NCBI GenBank assembly: GCA_024413595.1
Contig: JAKSUC010000031.1
Span: forward strand, 1 to 37,581
DNA from: Bacteroidales bacterium
Lineage (GTDB): Bacteria > Bacteroidota > Bacteroidia > Bacteroidales > UBA3824
DNA: 37,581 bases
Direction: 5' to 3'
Under the pieces are notes generated by a model. The model made no database searches. It saw nothing but the letters and a program-made list of their open reading frames with translations, and was not told the DNA's origin. Position numbers and translations under genes: made by a program. Each line of letters starts with the position of its first letter. Position 1 is the stretch's first letter. This document shows, in pieces, positions 16,486 to 26,900 of the stretch.

Positions 16486-16585
16486 AAATAACACAAAATT
16501 TTAAAATGCAAATTTAAATATTTTGAATAAAAATAACATTATTATTTAGTTGATAAAAAAATGGTGAAAATTTCATACAAATAAC

Positions 16586-16593
16586 TAATTTTG
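16586..16593 (+). promoter_or_regulatory. Putative -7 box of metA
   Basis: TAATTTTG, a full match, 23 bases before the metA ATG. The -33 element is weak. I see no SAM riboswitch in the short leader. Confidence 0.5.
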
Positions 16594-16616
16594 CAAAAAA
16601 TTAGAAAAAAAATATT

Positions 16617-17534
16617 ATGCCGTTAAATATTCCAGACAAGCTACCAGCTATAGAATTATTAAAAGAAGAAAATATATTTGTAATAGATAATTCAAAAGCA
16701 AAAGCGCAAGACATCAGACCATTAAAAATTGCAATTTTAAATTTGATGCCAATAAAAATTACAACTGAAACAGATTTAATAAGGCTATTATCAAATTCAC
16801 CGCTTCAAATTGAAATTGACTTAATTAAAATAAAAAGTCATACATCTAAAAATACGCCTGTTGAACACATGCGTCAATTTTACATTGATTTTGATGTTAT
16901 TAAAAAGAGAAAATATGATGGATTAATTGTAACTGGAGCACCAGTAGAACAGCTTGAATATCCGGAAGTTAATTATTGGAACGAATTGAAAGAAATTTTT
17001 GATTGGGCAAAAACAAATGTAACAGCCAAAATGTATATATGTTGGGGGGCATTCGCTGCATTGAATCATTATTATGGAATTCCAAAACATTCGTTAAACA
17101 AAAAAATGTTTGGAGTTTTTGAGCATACAATGTTAGATTCATTAAATCCAATATTTAGAGGATTTGATGATGTATTTTATGTTCCACATAGTCGAAATGC
17201 AGAAATTAAAAAAGATGATATAGACAAAGTTTCTGAAATCAAAATACTTGCAAGTAGTTCAGATGCTGGAGTTTATATGTTAATGGCAAATGGAGGACGT
17301 GAATTATATTTAACAGGACATGCAGAATATAATGCATTTACACTTGATACAGAATATAAAAGAGATTTGTCAAAAGGATTAGAAATTGAAATTCCTAAGA
17401 ATTATTATCCAAACAATAATCCCAATTTAAATCCAATAGTAAGATGGCGAAGTACAGCTAACTTAATGTTTAACAATTGGTTAAATTATTTTGTATATCA
17501 AGAAACACCTTATAATATTGATGATATTAAATAA
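16617..17534 (+). CDS. metA: Homoserine O-acyltransferase MetA, probably acetyl-CoA-dependent
   Basis: 305 residues, normal length. It acylates homoserine at the start of methionine synthesis. The catalytic residues fall at the E. coli positions: Cys142 in I-C-W-G-A, His235 and Glu237 in T-G-H-A-E-Y. Residue 111 is Glu (T-G-A-P-V-E-Q-L), which in studied MetA proteins selects acetyl-CoA over succinyl-CoA, where the E. coli enzyme has Gly. So acetylation (MetAA) is the better prediction, from established knowledge plus one residue. Small oddities are Phe at the position of the common Gln after the catalytic W-G-A, and Ala between the His and Glu where Pro is usual. It is a single-gene unit that shares a terminator with clpB. 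Confidence 0.95.
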   Translation: MPLNIPDKLPAIELLKEENIFVIDNSKAKAQDIRPLKIAILNLMPIKITTETDLIRLLSNSPLQIEIDLIKIKSHTSKNTPVEHMRQFYIDFDVIKKRKYDGLIVTGAPVEQLEYPEVNYWNELKEIFDWAKTNVTAKMYICWGAFAALNHYYGIPKHSLNKKMFGVFEHTMLDSLNPIFRGFDDVFYVPHSRNAEIKKDDIDKVSEIKILASSSDAGVYMLMANGGRELYLTGHAEYNAFTLDTEYKRDLSKGLEIEIPKNYYPNNNPNLNPIVRWRSTANLMFNNWLNYFVYQETPYNIDDIK

Positions 17535-17553
17535 CTTAAAGACATTTAAAAGC

Positions 17554-17588
17554 AAAAAAGCCGTTGAAAATATTTCAACGGCTTTTTT
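17554..17588. terminator. Bidirectional intrinsic terminator
   Basis: AGCCGTTGAAA / TTTCAACGGCT stem with a three-base loop, extended by A and T runs. It lies between the converging metA and clpB genes. Confidence 0.92.
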
Positions 17589-17607
17589 ATATAATAATCA
17601 AGAAAAT

Positions 17608-20193
17608 TTATTCAAAAACAATTTGATCATCTTGAACTTTTACAAAAATTTCAGGATTTTTACCAACTTTACCAGAAATAATTTCTGTAGCTAGTCTGTT
17701 CAAAATTTCTTTTTGAATAACTCTCTTAACAGGACGCGCACCAAATTGAGGATCGTAACCTTTATGAGCTACCCATTTGAATGCTTCAGGAGTAAGTGTA
17801 AGTTTTAAACCTTGTTCTTTAAGAGATTTATTCAAATTAATCATTTGAATATTAACCACTTCACCAATTTGTTCTTCGGTTAAAGGTGTAAATACTATTG
17901 TTTCATCAATACGATTCAAAAATTCTGGACGAATTGTATTTTTCAATAAATCAATAACATCTTCTCTAGTGTCTTCTAACAATTGTTCTTTGTTTTTCTC
18001 GGTTAAATGTTCCATATTTTGACGGATAACATCACTACCAAGATTAGAAGTCATAATAATTATTGTATTTTTGAAATTTACAGTACGACCTTTACCGTCT
18101 GTAAGTCTACCATCGTCAAGCACTTGCAACAAAATATTGAAAACATCAGGATGAGCTTTTTCAATTTCGTCAAGCAAAATAACAGAATAAGGTTTACGAC
18201 GAACAGCCTCAGTCAATTGACCACCTTCATCGTATCCAACGTATCCTGGAGGCGCTCCAATCAAACGAGTTACAGCAAATTTTTCTTGATATTCACTCAT
18301 GTCGATACGAACCATAAGATTTTCATCATCAAAAAGAAATTCTGCCAAAGCTTTTGCTAATTCAGTTTTACCAACGCCTGTTGTTCCTAAGAAAATAAAC
18401 GAACCAATTGGCTTTTTAGAGTCTTGTAACCCAGCACGACTACGACGAACAGCATCAGCAACAACAGAAATTGCAATATCTTGTCCTACAACACGTTTAT
18501 GAAGTTCAGTTTCAAGTTGAAGAAGTTTTTGTTTTTGAGTTTGCAAAAGTTTTGTTAGAGGAATACCTGTTTGACGACTAACAGTTTCAGCAATATCTTC
18601 GTAACAAATTTCTTCTTTAATCAATGGACTATCGCTTTGAATTTCAAGAAGTTTAGTTTTTAAATCTTCAACTTCTTTTTCAATAGCTTGAATTTTACCA
18701 TATCTAAGTTCAGCCACCAAACCATAATCACCATTACGTTCAGCATTATCAGCTTGGTGTTTAAAATTTTCGATATCAGTTTTACATTGTTGCATTTTAG
18801 TAACAATGTTTCTTTCTTCTTGCCATTTAGCATTCAAACGGTTACGTTGATCGTTAAGTTCAGAAAGAGCTTGAGCATTTTTAGTAATTTTATCAACATT
18901 ACCTTCTCGTTTAATAGCCTCACGTTCAATTTCATATTGACGAATTTTTCTGTTAACTTCATCAAGAGGTTCAGGAACAGAATTCATTTCAATACGAAGT
19001 TTAGCAGCACTTTCGTCAATTAAATCTATAGCTTTATCAGGCAAATAACGATCAGAAATATAACGATTTGAAAGTTCAACAGCAGCAATAATAGCTTCGT
19101 CTTTGATACGAATTTTGTGGTGATTTTCGTAGCGTTCTTTTAAACCACGAAGAATAGAAACTGCATCTTCAACATTAGGTTCGTTAACCATAACAGGTTG
19201 AAAACGACGTTCTAAGGCTTTATCTTTTTCAAAATATTTTTGATATTCATCTAAAGTAGTAGCACCAACCGCTTTAAGTTCGCCACGAGCCAAAGCAGGT
19301 TTTAAAATATTAGCAGCGTCCATAGCACCAGAACCACCACCAGCACCAACTAAAGTGTGAATTTCATCAATAAAAAGAATAATTTCACCATCTGAGTCAA
19401 TAACTTCTTTAACAACAGATTTTAAACGTTCTTCAAATTCACCTTTATATTTAGCCCCAGCAACAAGAGCGCCCATATCAAGCGAATAAAGTTGTTTAGA
19501 CTTTAAATTTTCAGGGACATCACCGTTAACAATTCTATGAGCAAGGCCTTCTGCAATAGCAGTTTTACCAACACCGGGTTCACCAACCAAAATAGGGTTA
19601 TTTTTTGTACGACGTGAAAGAATTTGTAAAACTCTACGTATTTCATCGTCACGTCCAATAACCGGGTCAAGTTTACCTTTAAGAGCTTGAGCATTAAGGT
19701 TTACCGCATATTTAGACAAACTTTGAAAAGTATCTTCAGCACTTTGACTTGTAACTTTTTGTCCACCATGAAGTTCGTTAGTAGCAACAGCCAAATCTTT
19801 AGATGTAAAACCACTATCTTTCATAAGGTTAGAAACGTCATCATTAACATTAAGTAAAGCCATAAAAATGTGCTCAATACTCACATATTGATCGCCATTT
19901 TTTTCAGCGTCAGTTTGTGCAGAAATTAAAGCCTTTTGTGTATTAGAACTCAAAAAAGGATCTCCACCTTGCACTTTAACATATCTAGAACAAATAGCAT
20001 CAAGAGTACGCTGAAAAGTTTGAAGATTAATATTCAGTTTTCTGAAAATAAAATTCGTAATGTTTTCATCAGCTTTTAAAAGAGCTGAAAGCAAATGACC
20101 AGTTTCAATAGCTTGACAACCAGCTCTTTGACTTAGCATAGCAGCTTCATTAACGGCTTGCTGTGCTTTGATTGTAAATTTATCGAAATTCAT
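17608..20193 (-). CDS. clpB: ATP-dependent disaggregase ClpB
   Basis: 861 residues, full length. The N-terminal Clp-N repeats (about 1-145) are followed by AAA+ domain 1 with Walker A G-E-P-G-V-G-K-T (204-211). A long middle coiled-coil domain (about 400-530) separates ClpB from ClpA/ClpC. AAA+ domain 2 has Walker A G-T-T-G-V-G-K-T near residue 600, and a ClpB-type C-terminus completes the protein. ClpB extracts polypeptides from aggregates together with DnaK. It is a single gene. Upstream lie four TGTCA repeats, possibly heat-shock control; no CIRCE element was seen. Confidence 0.98.
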   Translation of the reverse strand: MNFDKFTIKAQQAVNEAAMLSQRAGCQAIETGHLLSALLKADENITNFIFRKLNINLQTFQRTLDAICSRYVKVQGGDPFLSSNTQKALISAQTDAEKNGDQYVSIEHIFMALLNVNDDVSNLMKDSGFTSKDLAVATNELHGGQKVTSQSAEDTFQSLSKYAVNLNAQALKGKLDPVIGRDDEIRRVLQILSRRTKNNPILVGEPGVGKTAIAEGLAHRIVNGDVPENLKSKQLYSLDMGALVAGAKYKGEFEERLKSVVKEVIDSDGEIILFIDEIHTLVGAGGGSGAMDAANILKPALARGELKAVGATTLDEYQKYFEKDKALERRFQPVMVNEPNVEDAVSILRGLKERYENHHKIRIKDEAIIAAVELSNRYISDRYLPDKAIDLIDESAAKLRIEMNSVPEPLDEVNRKIRQYEIEREAIKREGNVDKITKNAQALSELNDQRNRLNAKWQEERNIVTKMQQCKTDIENFKHQADNAERNGDYGLVAELRYGKIQAIEKEVEDLKTKLLEIQSDSPLIKEEICYEDIAETVSRQTGIPLTKLLQTQKQKLLQLETELHKRVVGQDIAISVVADAVRRSRAGLQDSKKPIGSFIFLGTTGVGKTELAKALAEFLFDDENLMVRIDMSEYQEKFAVTRLIGAPPGYVGYDEGGQLTEAVRRKPYSVILLDEIEKAHPDVFNILLQVLDDGRLTDGKGRTVNFKNTIIIMTSNLGSDVIRQNMEHLTEKNKEQLLEDTREDVIDLLKNTIRPEFLNRIDETIVFTPLTEEQIGEVVNIQMINLNKSLKEQGLKLTLTPEAFKWVAHKGYDPQFGARPVKRVIQKEILNRLATEIISGKVGKNPEIFVKVQDDQIVFE

Positions 20194-20256
20194 ATTCTTA
20201 AGCTGTTAAAATTATAGGTTAACACGCTACAATTTACAAAGAATTTGCCACATATC

Positions 20257-20318
20257 CAAATGGAAAAATTGACATTTATTTTATGACAATAAGCATAAAA
20301 TTAAATGACATTTTGACA
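20257..20318 (-). promoter_or_regulatory. clpB upstream region with four TGTCA direct repeats
   Basis: On the minus strand TGTCA occurs four times (TGACA on plus at 20270, 20284, 20306 and 20314), all in the same orientation. A TTTG at 20257-20260 could be the -33 element; the -7 box is poorly defined. The repeats lie just upstream of this TTTG, where an activator would bind. Confidence 0.4.
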
Positions 20319-20353
20319 AAGAAAAAAAATGAAGTGAAAAAAAACGAAAAAAG

Positions 20354-20440
20354 CGGAAAGAGAGGGATTCGAACCCCCGGTAGAGTTACCCCTACACCGC
20401 ATTTCGAGTGCGGCTCATTCGACCACTCTGACATCTTTCC
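20354..20440 (-). tRNA. tRNA-Ser(CGA)
   Basis: 87-base minus-strand tRNA. The acceptor stem GGAAAGA / TCTTTCC closes it, with discriminator G. The anticodon stem CCGCA / TGCGG encloses a loop C-T-CGA-A-A, giving anticodon CGA (plus-strand 20404-20406), which reads UCG serine codons. A long variable arm (GTGTAGGGGTAACTCTAC region) marks it as a class II serine tRNA, and the T-arm holds GTTCGAATC. The 3' CCA is not encoded. Confidence 0.96.
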
Positions 20441-20453
20441 TATAAAATTTACG

Positions 20454-20484
20454 CAAATGTAAATGATTTATTTAACTTATCAAA
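20454..20484 (-). promoter_or_regulatory. Promoter of tRNA-Ser(CGA)
   Basis: TACATTTG (-7 box, plus-strand 20454-20461) and TTTG (20481-20484), in the proper spacing. The box is 13 bases upstream of the first base of the mature tRNA. Confidence 0.65.
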
Positions 20485-20487
20485 AAA

Positions 20488-21525
20488 TTATTTGTTATAT
20501 TTTAAAAGTTCGTTATTAATTTCATTAACAATATTTTCAGGATCGGTAAACAATTCGAGATAAGATTGATTAGATTTTGTAGAAGGTTTCCATTTATTAG
20601 TACCATCATTATTAACTAAACATTTTCCATCTTTACGTCTCCAAAACGAACCAATATAATTACGAACAGCATATAAAACAGCAATTTGATCAGAACTATT
20701 AGTATTTAAAATTTCACCCATGTATCTTTGTTTAGTCCAAAGAGAATATTTACTAAAATGATTATAACATTCATAAATATAATTATCTTTGTTAAAAGAA
20801 TTAACAATAGTTCCAGATTGAAGAGATTTTCCAAGTTCATAACCTATATATGTAACATTAACAATAGATAATTTTTTAATTACTTTTGCAATGAAAGAAT
20901 ATTGACTATCATAAACATGCCAATTTCCAAATCCACTAGGGAAAATACCTCCAACAATAATAACTTCATTAACTTTTTTTCTAACTAATTGAAATCCAGT
21001 TAAAGGAGAATTTTTATCACCTGGAGATTTTAATAAAGCATCTAAAGATGACAAATTAGCAGAAACAATAATAGTAACAGATTTATCCTGAGCAGAAGCT
21101 AATAGTTTTCGATACATGATTGTTGAATTGTTAAAAAAGTTATCAGTAAAAGATATACTATTATCAACCGCAATGATATCAGCAAAATTACTCGTAGCTG
21201 ATTTTTCTTGACAACGAGATTCAACTATCGGAATATTATTATGATTACAAAAAGAATTAACTAGATGTAATGAATGCAAAGATGATTTAGAAGATGAAGA
21301 ACAAACAACACCTAATAAATTACATTCATTACTATCAATAAAATTGTTAATCAATAATAAAGCACCTAATTTATCGATATCATTTCCAAATTCAGTGTCG
21401 TAAATTAAATTAACTTGGGCTTTTGAATTAAAATTAAAAAAAACAATACAAATAAAAGTCAAAACCACAGAAAAAAATTTATTTGTAATTTTTTGAATTA
21501 ATAAATTAAATTTTGAACTACGCAT
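20488..21525 (-). CDS. Secreted nucleoside hydrolase-like protein
   Basis: 345 residues. The signal peptide ends near F-N-S-K-A-Q (about 37), so it acts outside the cytoplasm. The fold is that of inosine/uridine-preferring nucleoside hydrolases. The metal and ribose site at the mature N-terminus reads D-T-E-F-G-N-D-I-D-K (43-52), where related secreted Bacteroidota proteins read D-T-D-x-G-N-D-I-D-D. The C-terminal S-S-D-Q-I-A-V-L-Y-A-V-R keeps the conserved Asp. Nucleoside hydrolases split nucleosides to base and ribose. The D-to-E and D-to-K changes may alter or weaken activity. It is divergent from a secreted 5'-nucleotidase, which would supply nucleosides. Confidence 0.82.
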   Translation of the reverse strand: MRSSKFNLLIQKITNKFFSVVLTFICIVFFNFNSKAQVNLIYDTEFGNDIDKLGALLLINNFIDSNECNLLGVVCSSSSKSSLHSLHLVNSFCNHNNIPIVESRCQEKSATSNFADIIAVDNSISFTDNFFNNSTIMYRKLLASAQDKSVTIIVSANLSSLDALLKSPGDKNSPLTGFQLVRKKVNEVIIVGGIFPSGFGNWHVYDSQYSFIAKVIKKLSIVNVTYIGYELGKSLQSGTIVNSFNKDNYIYECYNHFSKYSLWTKQRYMGEILNTNSSDQIAVLYAVRNYIGSFWRRKDGKCLVNNDGTNKWKPSTKSNQSYLELFTDPENIVNEINNELLKYNK

Positions 21526-21650
21526 GATTGCACATTTTCATAAAATACTATATATCAATATATTAACATTAATATCAAATATAAAAAATAAATACCTATC
21601 TTAATAATAAAATAAAACGCAAAAAAAATAAATATATTGAAAAAAATAAT

Positions 21651-21658
21651 TAAGTTTG
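21651..21658 (+). promoter_or_regulatory. -7 box of the 5'-nucleotidase gene
   Basis: TAAGTTTG, a full TAnnTTTG match. It is 30 bases upstream of the ATG at 21689 and overlaps an alternative TTG start at 21656, which argues against that start. Confidence 0.6.
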
Positions 21659-21688
21659 AAACTTAAAACTAAAATAAATTATAAAGTA

Positions 21689-23128
21689 ATGAATAATAAA
21701 ACACTAAAAAATGTATTAACTGCATTAATATTATTTATTGCAGTTTCGGTATCAGCTCAAGAAAAAACCATTAACATTTTAGCTATCAATGATATGCACG
21801 CATATCTAGATAGAATACCGCAATTTGGAGCAGTTGTTGACAGTTTAAAAACATTATATCCAAATATGTTAATAGTAAGTTCAGGAGACAATAGAACGGG
21901 AAATCCATTTAATGATATGTATCCAGAGCCATCTCGTCCTATGACAGAACTCATGAATGAAATTGGATTTAGTATATCAATTTTGGGAAATCATGAATTT
22001 GATGCAAATGTATCAGGACTTAAAAAACAAGTAGAACGCAGTAAATTTCCTTACATATGCAGCAATATTTCGTTACCAGACTCAATGGGATTAAAATTTG
22101 ATCCATACAAAATTTTTGAAGTTGATAGTGTAAAAATTGGATTTTTAGGAATTATTCAATTAGGCGCAAGAAATATTCCTGATTGTCATCCAGATAAAGT
22201 TAAAAATGTACGTTTTACACCAGTTGTTGAAACCATCGACAAATATGCAGACGTTGTTCGTAAACAATGTGATATTGAAATATTATTAAGTCATATAGGT
22301 TATGAAGATGATATAAAAATGGCAGAAAAATTTCCTATGTTTGATGCAATTTTAGGAGGTCATTCTCATACAAAAGTTGAAAATAATACCGTAAAAAATG
22401 GTGTTATTATAACTCAAAGTGTAAATAAAGTTAAATATTGTACTTTAGTTCAATTTACTGTATTAGATGGAAAAGTAATTAAAAAAACAAGTAAATTAAT
22501 AGATATCGACCATTTTTCAAAAAAATCTGAAAAATTGGAAAATATGGTTGCTGAATTTTCTAAAAATCCAGAATTGCAAAAAAAGATTACAACATTAGAA
22601 AAACCTGTTAAAGGATTAGACAACTTTGGTTGTTTAATGACTGACGGACAAGCATTTGGTTCAAATTGTCAAATTGCAATTCAAAATGGTGGTGGTGTTA
22701 GATATGATTATCATGATGCTGGTGATTTTACAGTTAAAGATGCTTTGATGCTTGATCCTTTTGGAAACTTAATGGTTACTTTCAAAATTTCAGGAAAACA
22801 AATTCTTGATATAATTAAAGAATGTAAACAAAACGATGAAGGGGTTGAACCTTTTGTAAGTGGTATGACATACAAAATGATAGTTGATAAAAACGATGAA
22901 ACAAAAGTAATTTCTGTTGAAGGATTTTTATTAAATGGTAAAAAAATTAAACCTAAAAAAATATATTCTTTAGCTGCAAATAGTTACACTGTTTCTATTT
23001 CAAGTTTAGCAAAGTTAGATGGTGTTGAAACCACAAAAACAAGTTGTGATTGTATGCGCGAATATTTATCAACAAAACCAAGTTTTGATTATTCAACAAC
23101 TACTAGAACAACAATTATTAGACAATAA
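21689..23128 (+). CDS. Secreted metallophosphatase / 5'-nucleotidase
   Basis: 479 residues from the ATG at 21689, which gives a clean signal peptide (cleavage near V-S-A-Q). The calcineurin-like phosphoesterase domain has N-D-M-H-A, S-S-G-D-N, L-G-N-H-E-F-D and G-G-H-S-H-T, which are the metal ligands. The C-terminal 5'-nucleotidase domain shows D-P-F-G-N-L-M-V-T and G-K-Q-I-L-D-I. It releases phosphate from nucleotides in the periplasm or at the surface. It is divergent from the nucleoside hydrolase-like gene, and together they would convert nucleotides to base, sugar and phosphate. It ends at a terminator shared with rsmE. Confidence 0.93.
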   Translation: MNNKTLKNVLTALILFIAVSVSAQEKTINILAINDMHAYLDRIPQFGAVVDSLKTLYPNMLIVSSGDNRTGNPFNDMYPEPSRPMTELMNEIGFSISILGNHEFDANVSGLKKQVERSKFPYICSNISLPDSMGLKFDPYKIFEVDSVKIGFLGIIQLGARNIPDCHPDKVKNVRFTPVVETIDKYADVVRKQCDIEILLSHIGYEDDIKMAEKFPMFDAILGGHSHTKVENNTVKNGVIITQSVNKVKYCTLVQFTVLDGKVIKKTSKLIDIDHFSKKSEKLENMVAEFSKNPELQKKITTLEKPVKGLDNFGCLMTDGQAFGSNCQIAIQNGGGVRYDYHDAGDFTVKDALMLDPFGNLMVTFKISGKQILDIIKECKQNDEGVEPFVSGMTYKMIVDKNDETKVISVEGFLLNGKKIKPKKIYSLAANSYTVSISSLAKLDGVETTKTSCDCMREYLSTKPSFDYSTTTRTTIIRQ

Positions 23129-23141
23129 TTTAATATAAAAC

Positions 23142-23177
23142 AAAAAAAAAGAGACTAAATTTTAGTCTCTTTTTTTT
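23142..23177. terminator. Bidirectional intrinsic terminator
   Basis: GAGACTAAA-T-TTTAGTCTC hairpin with long A and T flanks. It lies between the converging 5'-nucleotidase (+) and rsmE (-) genes. Confidence 0.92.
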
Positions 23178-23179
23178 GT

Positions 23180-23908
23180 CTAATTGTTAATACAAGCTAA
23201 AAAAGCTGATATTGAAACTCCTGCTGTTTCGGTTCGTAATCTTGTATTACCCAAAGAAATAGGCTTAAAACCATATTTATTAATTGCATCATTAATTTCT
23301 TGATCAGAAAAATCACCTTCTGGACCTATCAAAGTGATAGATTTAGATTTTGGCAAACAAACATTGGCAAAAAATTGTTTTTCACCAGGTTCACAATGAG
23401 CAATAAATTTTAAATCTTCATTGGCATTTTTGATTACATCTAAAACAGGTGTCAATTGATTAATTTTTGGCAAAATAACGTTACCACTTTGTTTAACAGC
23501 TGATAAAATTATTTTTTCTAAACGTTCTATTTTCAATATTTTACGTTCGCTATGACTACATAAAATTGGCGTAATCATATCTACGCCAAATTCAACAGCT
23601 TTTTCGATAAACCATTCAAATCTGTCAATATTTTTTGTAGGAGAAATTGCAATATGATTGTAATATGGTCGAATATAAATATCATTTTCAAGTTGCAAAA
23701 TTTTAGCAGAACAACTATTTTTAGTACACATAACCAAAATAGCAGAATACATACCTCCTACTCCATCAATTAATGAGATTTGGTCATTTACATTAAGTCT
23801 TAACACTTTACAACAATGTGCAGACTCTTCTTCATCTAAATTTACAATTTGACCTTCCACTGCATTAATTGCTTGTGGACAATAAAATATGTGAGAATTT
23901 TCTTTCAT
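23180..23908 (-). CDS. rsmE: 16S rRNA (uracil-1498-N3)-methyltransferase RsmE
   Basis: 242 residues, normal for RsmE. The N-terminal PUA-like part starts with H-I-F-Y-C and has E-S-A-H-C-C-K-V-L-R-L. The SPOUT (trefoil knot) part has K-N-I-D-R-F-E-W-F-I-E-K-A-V-E-F-G-V, L-I-G-P-E-G-D-F-S and L-G-N-T-R-L-R-T-E-T-A. It methylates U1498 of 16S rRNA. It follows the 1684-residue secreted protein by only 6 bases on the same strand, so the two are probably co-transcribed although their roles seem unrelated. Confidence 0.95.
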   Translation of the reverse strand: MKENSHIFYCPQAINAVEGQIVNLDEEESAHCCKVLRLNVNDQISLIDGVGGMYSAILVMCTKNSCSAKILQLENDIYIRPYYNHIAISPTKNIDRFEWFIEKAVEFGVDMITPILCSHSERKILKIERLEKIILSAVKQSGNVILPKINQLTPVLDVIKNANEDLKFIAHCEPGEKQFFANVCLPKSKSITLIGPEGDFSDQEINDAINKYGFKPISLGNTRLRTETAGVSISAFLACINN

Positions 23909-23914
23909 AATAAA

Positions 23915-26900
23915 CTATTCATCAATAAAATCAGGTTCTTCGTTGTCGTCTTGATTTTGTTCTGGTTGTTGTTGATTTTGTTCAATATTTGAATTATCTT
24001 CTATAATATTTGGGACTTGCTGTTCTATAGGCTGATTTTCTGGAATTTGAGTATTATTTGTTTCTGTATTATTTTCTGGTTGTTCCTCAAAATCAGGTTC
24101 GTTTTGGTTTTCATCAGGTTGATTTTCAGGAACTTGTGTATTAATAATTTCAGTATTATTTTCAGGTTGTTCCTCAAAATCAGGTTCTTCAACAAAATCT
24201 GCCTCTTCAACATTTGGTTGAGTATTAACATTTAAAGAGTCACTAACATTAACATTCAACGAGTCACTAACATTTAAACTATCAGAAACAACACCTAAAG
24301 AGTCAGTAACAATATCAGTTTCCACATCTTCAATAGCTTTATCTATATTAATTTGATTGTTATTACCACCCGAAATAGATGGGAACGACCTTACAAATTT
24401 ATTTTTAACAGCATCATTACCTATAACAAATTGATATTCACCATTTTTATCAAATTTCAATACACGATCTTTGTCTTTTGTATTCATAATTTTATTATTG
24501 AAATCCTCATCACTAGATAAACAATACATAAATCCAGCTTTATAATTGAAATAATACCAAAAACCAGGTTTAGGTTGAAGATAAATAGAAATTTGATCAC
24601 CTTTTTTACGATTACGTATAATTTCCACAGCTCCAGGAACATAACGATTTATCGAATTACCACAAATAAACCCAACACCAATTTCACCATTAGAACGATA
24701 CGAATTAGTAGTTGTATCAAAAGTCATTCTCAAATCGGTAAATACTAGAGTTTTAGACAATTCAGTTGGTAATTTTGAAATAGAACCAGTTAAAGAATAT
24801 TCGTCAATAATATTTGTAACAGTATCACCTCCTAACAAAAATTCTAACTTTCTTCGTATATTTTCTTGCGAAATAACCACAGGTTGAAGATTATCAACAT
24901 CAGTAATACCTTGAGCCATAGATTTCATAACATCTTGACGAATAAAGAAATCAGTAGACAAAACCATACTAATAGAAAATTTATCTTCATCTTTTTGGTG
25001 AATAATAGTACCTTTTGAAACCACTTTTACAGGCTCGACATTAATATTTGTATTAATAGCCCCTTCACCATATAAGAAACACAATTTTTTATACAAAGAA
25101 ATCATGTTTTCAGTAATAGCATTATTAGCAAGTTTACGCGCAGAAGCAATTTGATATTGATTAGTTGTAATTGCATAAGAAAGACCTTTTCCAGCATCTA
25201 AAACAGGATCATCATTATTTTCTAATTTATGTCCCATAAACAAAGAATATAATCTTTCGCTTTTATGATTGAAGAAAAAGCCTGAATATAAACGAACATT
25301 TCCTGTGTCAACAACACGGTCGGAAATTGGAAAAACAATACTATCAGGATTAATATTACCTTCAAATCTAAATGGCATAATAGAACTATCACATTCTTGT
25401 TGAAGATAAGCATATCCATTAAACTTAACCCCTGGAATATTTCCCATTAAAGAAAATTTACCTGCAAATTTATATTGAGGACTTAACATAAAGTTTTCTG
25501 CCATATTAACAGTACCAAGACCAAAAGTACATCTAACTTTTTGTGCATTTGTTGCAGTATCTTGTTTAACTTTACGAATTTCCATTGAGTCAATGTTAAT
25601 ATAATTAATACCTTGTTTATGATTATTATATTCATATTGACCTCCAATAGCTTTAAAATAATGTTTATCACGGATTTTTACTGTTGTATTAATAACTTTG
25701 TGAAACATAGAGTCTTGATTACAAGTGATTAAAGCATTTTCAAATTTTGCAATAGAACCACCTTTATAAAGATAAATAATACCAGAAGGATCTATTTTAG
25801 CATCTTCAACAGCAATAACTCCAGGTTCATTAATATTAATGATTTCATCACTAAGTGCATACGATGAACTATAAGCATCATATGTCATAGTATCTTTGTC
25901 GGCAACCATTGTAACACCACCTAACAATGGTCTATAACCTGATGTAATATCTTTTATTTGATCAAATTTTTCTTGATCATGAGCAATCATATTTTCATCA
26001 TATTCATTCAAATCTTTTCCAAATTCAAATGATTGTTGATTAATATTCCAGGTAAAAAATCCTGTTTTTTGTTTATATTTGTGATAAGGAAAAACAATAG
26101 AAGATTTATTTGTAACAGCTATAAAATTAGCCCACATTTTTGTTGAGTCTAAATTTGTTTCAATATTAAAACGACCTGTATAAAAATGCCCATTTTTTTC
26201 GCCAGGTGTTTGTGGATTTTGATAACTAAATAAAGCACTATCAGCTTTATACGATGAGTTATGAAAATCAAAATAATCAGAATTGGTACTTGTTGTACCA
26301 TATAGTAAAAGTCCATTACCTCCTAATTTTTCAGGAGTTAATAAAATTTCACCATTAAATTTTGCATCACCTTCATAAATAACAATAGAAGAATCTTCAG
26401 AAGATACAGAAAATATATCACTTTCAGGCTTCCAAAATACTAAAGCTGTATCAGCATGAAGATGCGGAATATCAGTTTTCATATCAGGAATAATTCCTAA
26501 TTGAGAAGATTTTACAGGTTTAATATCCAAAAAATTAACACCAGCAGTAACAGAATCTGGGAAAAACGAGAATTTTTCGGCACGAGCCACAGCTGTAAGA
26601 TATTGAATTTCACCATCTCCACCAAGACCTTTTCCATTAAGTGTTACATTATTATGATAAGTTCCTTTGCCAGAAAATAATTGCATACCTTCTTCAGGTG
26701 TTGGCATCTCAAATCCTAACGACATATCAGGTTGAACGGTTAAAGTTACATCCAAATTTGGAAAAATTCCAGACTCAAATGTTCCTTTGGCTTTTACACC
26801 ATTCAAAGACAAATAATTCATACTATCAAGTGTAAATGGAAAAACTGTCATATGAAATTTATCTCGGTCATATTTTCCATTTGTAATTTTATCATAATAT

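Noticed and set aside
16486..16494. GTG start nine bases upstream of the HI0933-type protein ATG
   Set aside because: The ATG at 16485 gives the usual short lead before the FAD motif, and nothing supports the extra three residues.
18007..19023. Plus-strand open frames of 67-117 codons inside clpB
   Set aside because: They are antisense to a fully conserved ClpB frame, rich in Phe, Ile and Ser as expected from antisense AT-rich code, and have no promoter box.
21656..21688. TTG start for the 5'-nucleotidase
   Set aside because: It lies inside the TAAGTTTG promoter box and would spoil the N-terminus of the signal peptide; the ATG at 21689 gives a normal one.
24017..24235. Plus-strand hydrophobic open frame opposite the tail of the giant protein
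   Set aside because: Its Phe/Leu/Ile-rich repeats are the antisense image of the Glu/Asn/Gln repeats in the real gene.
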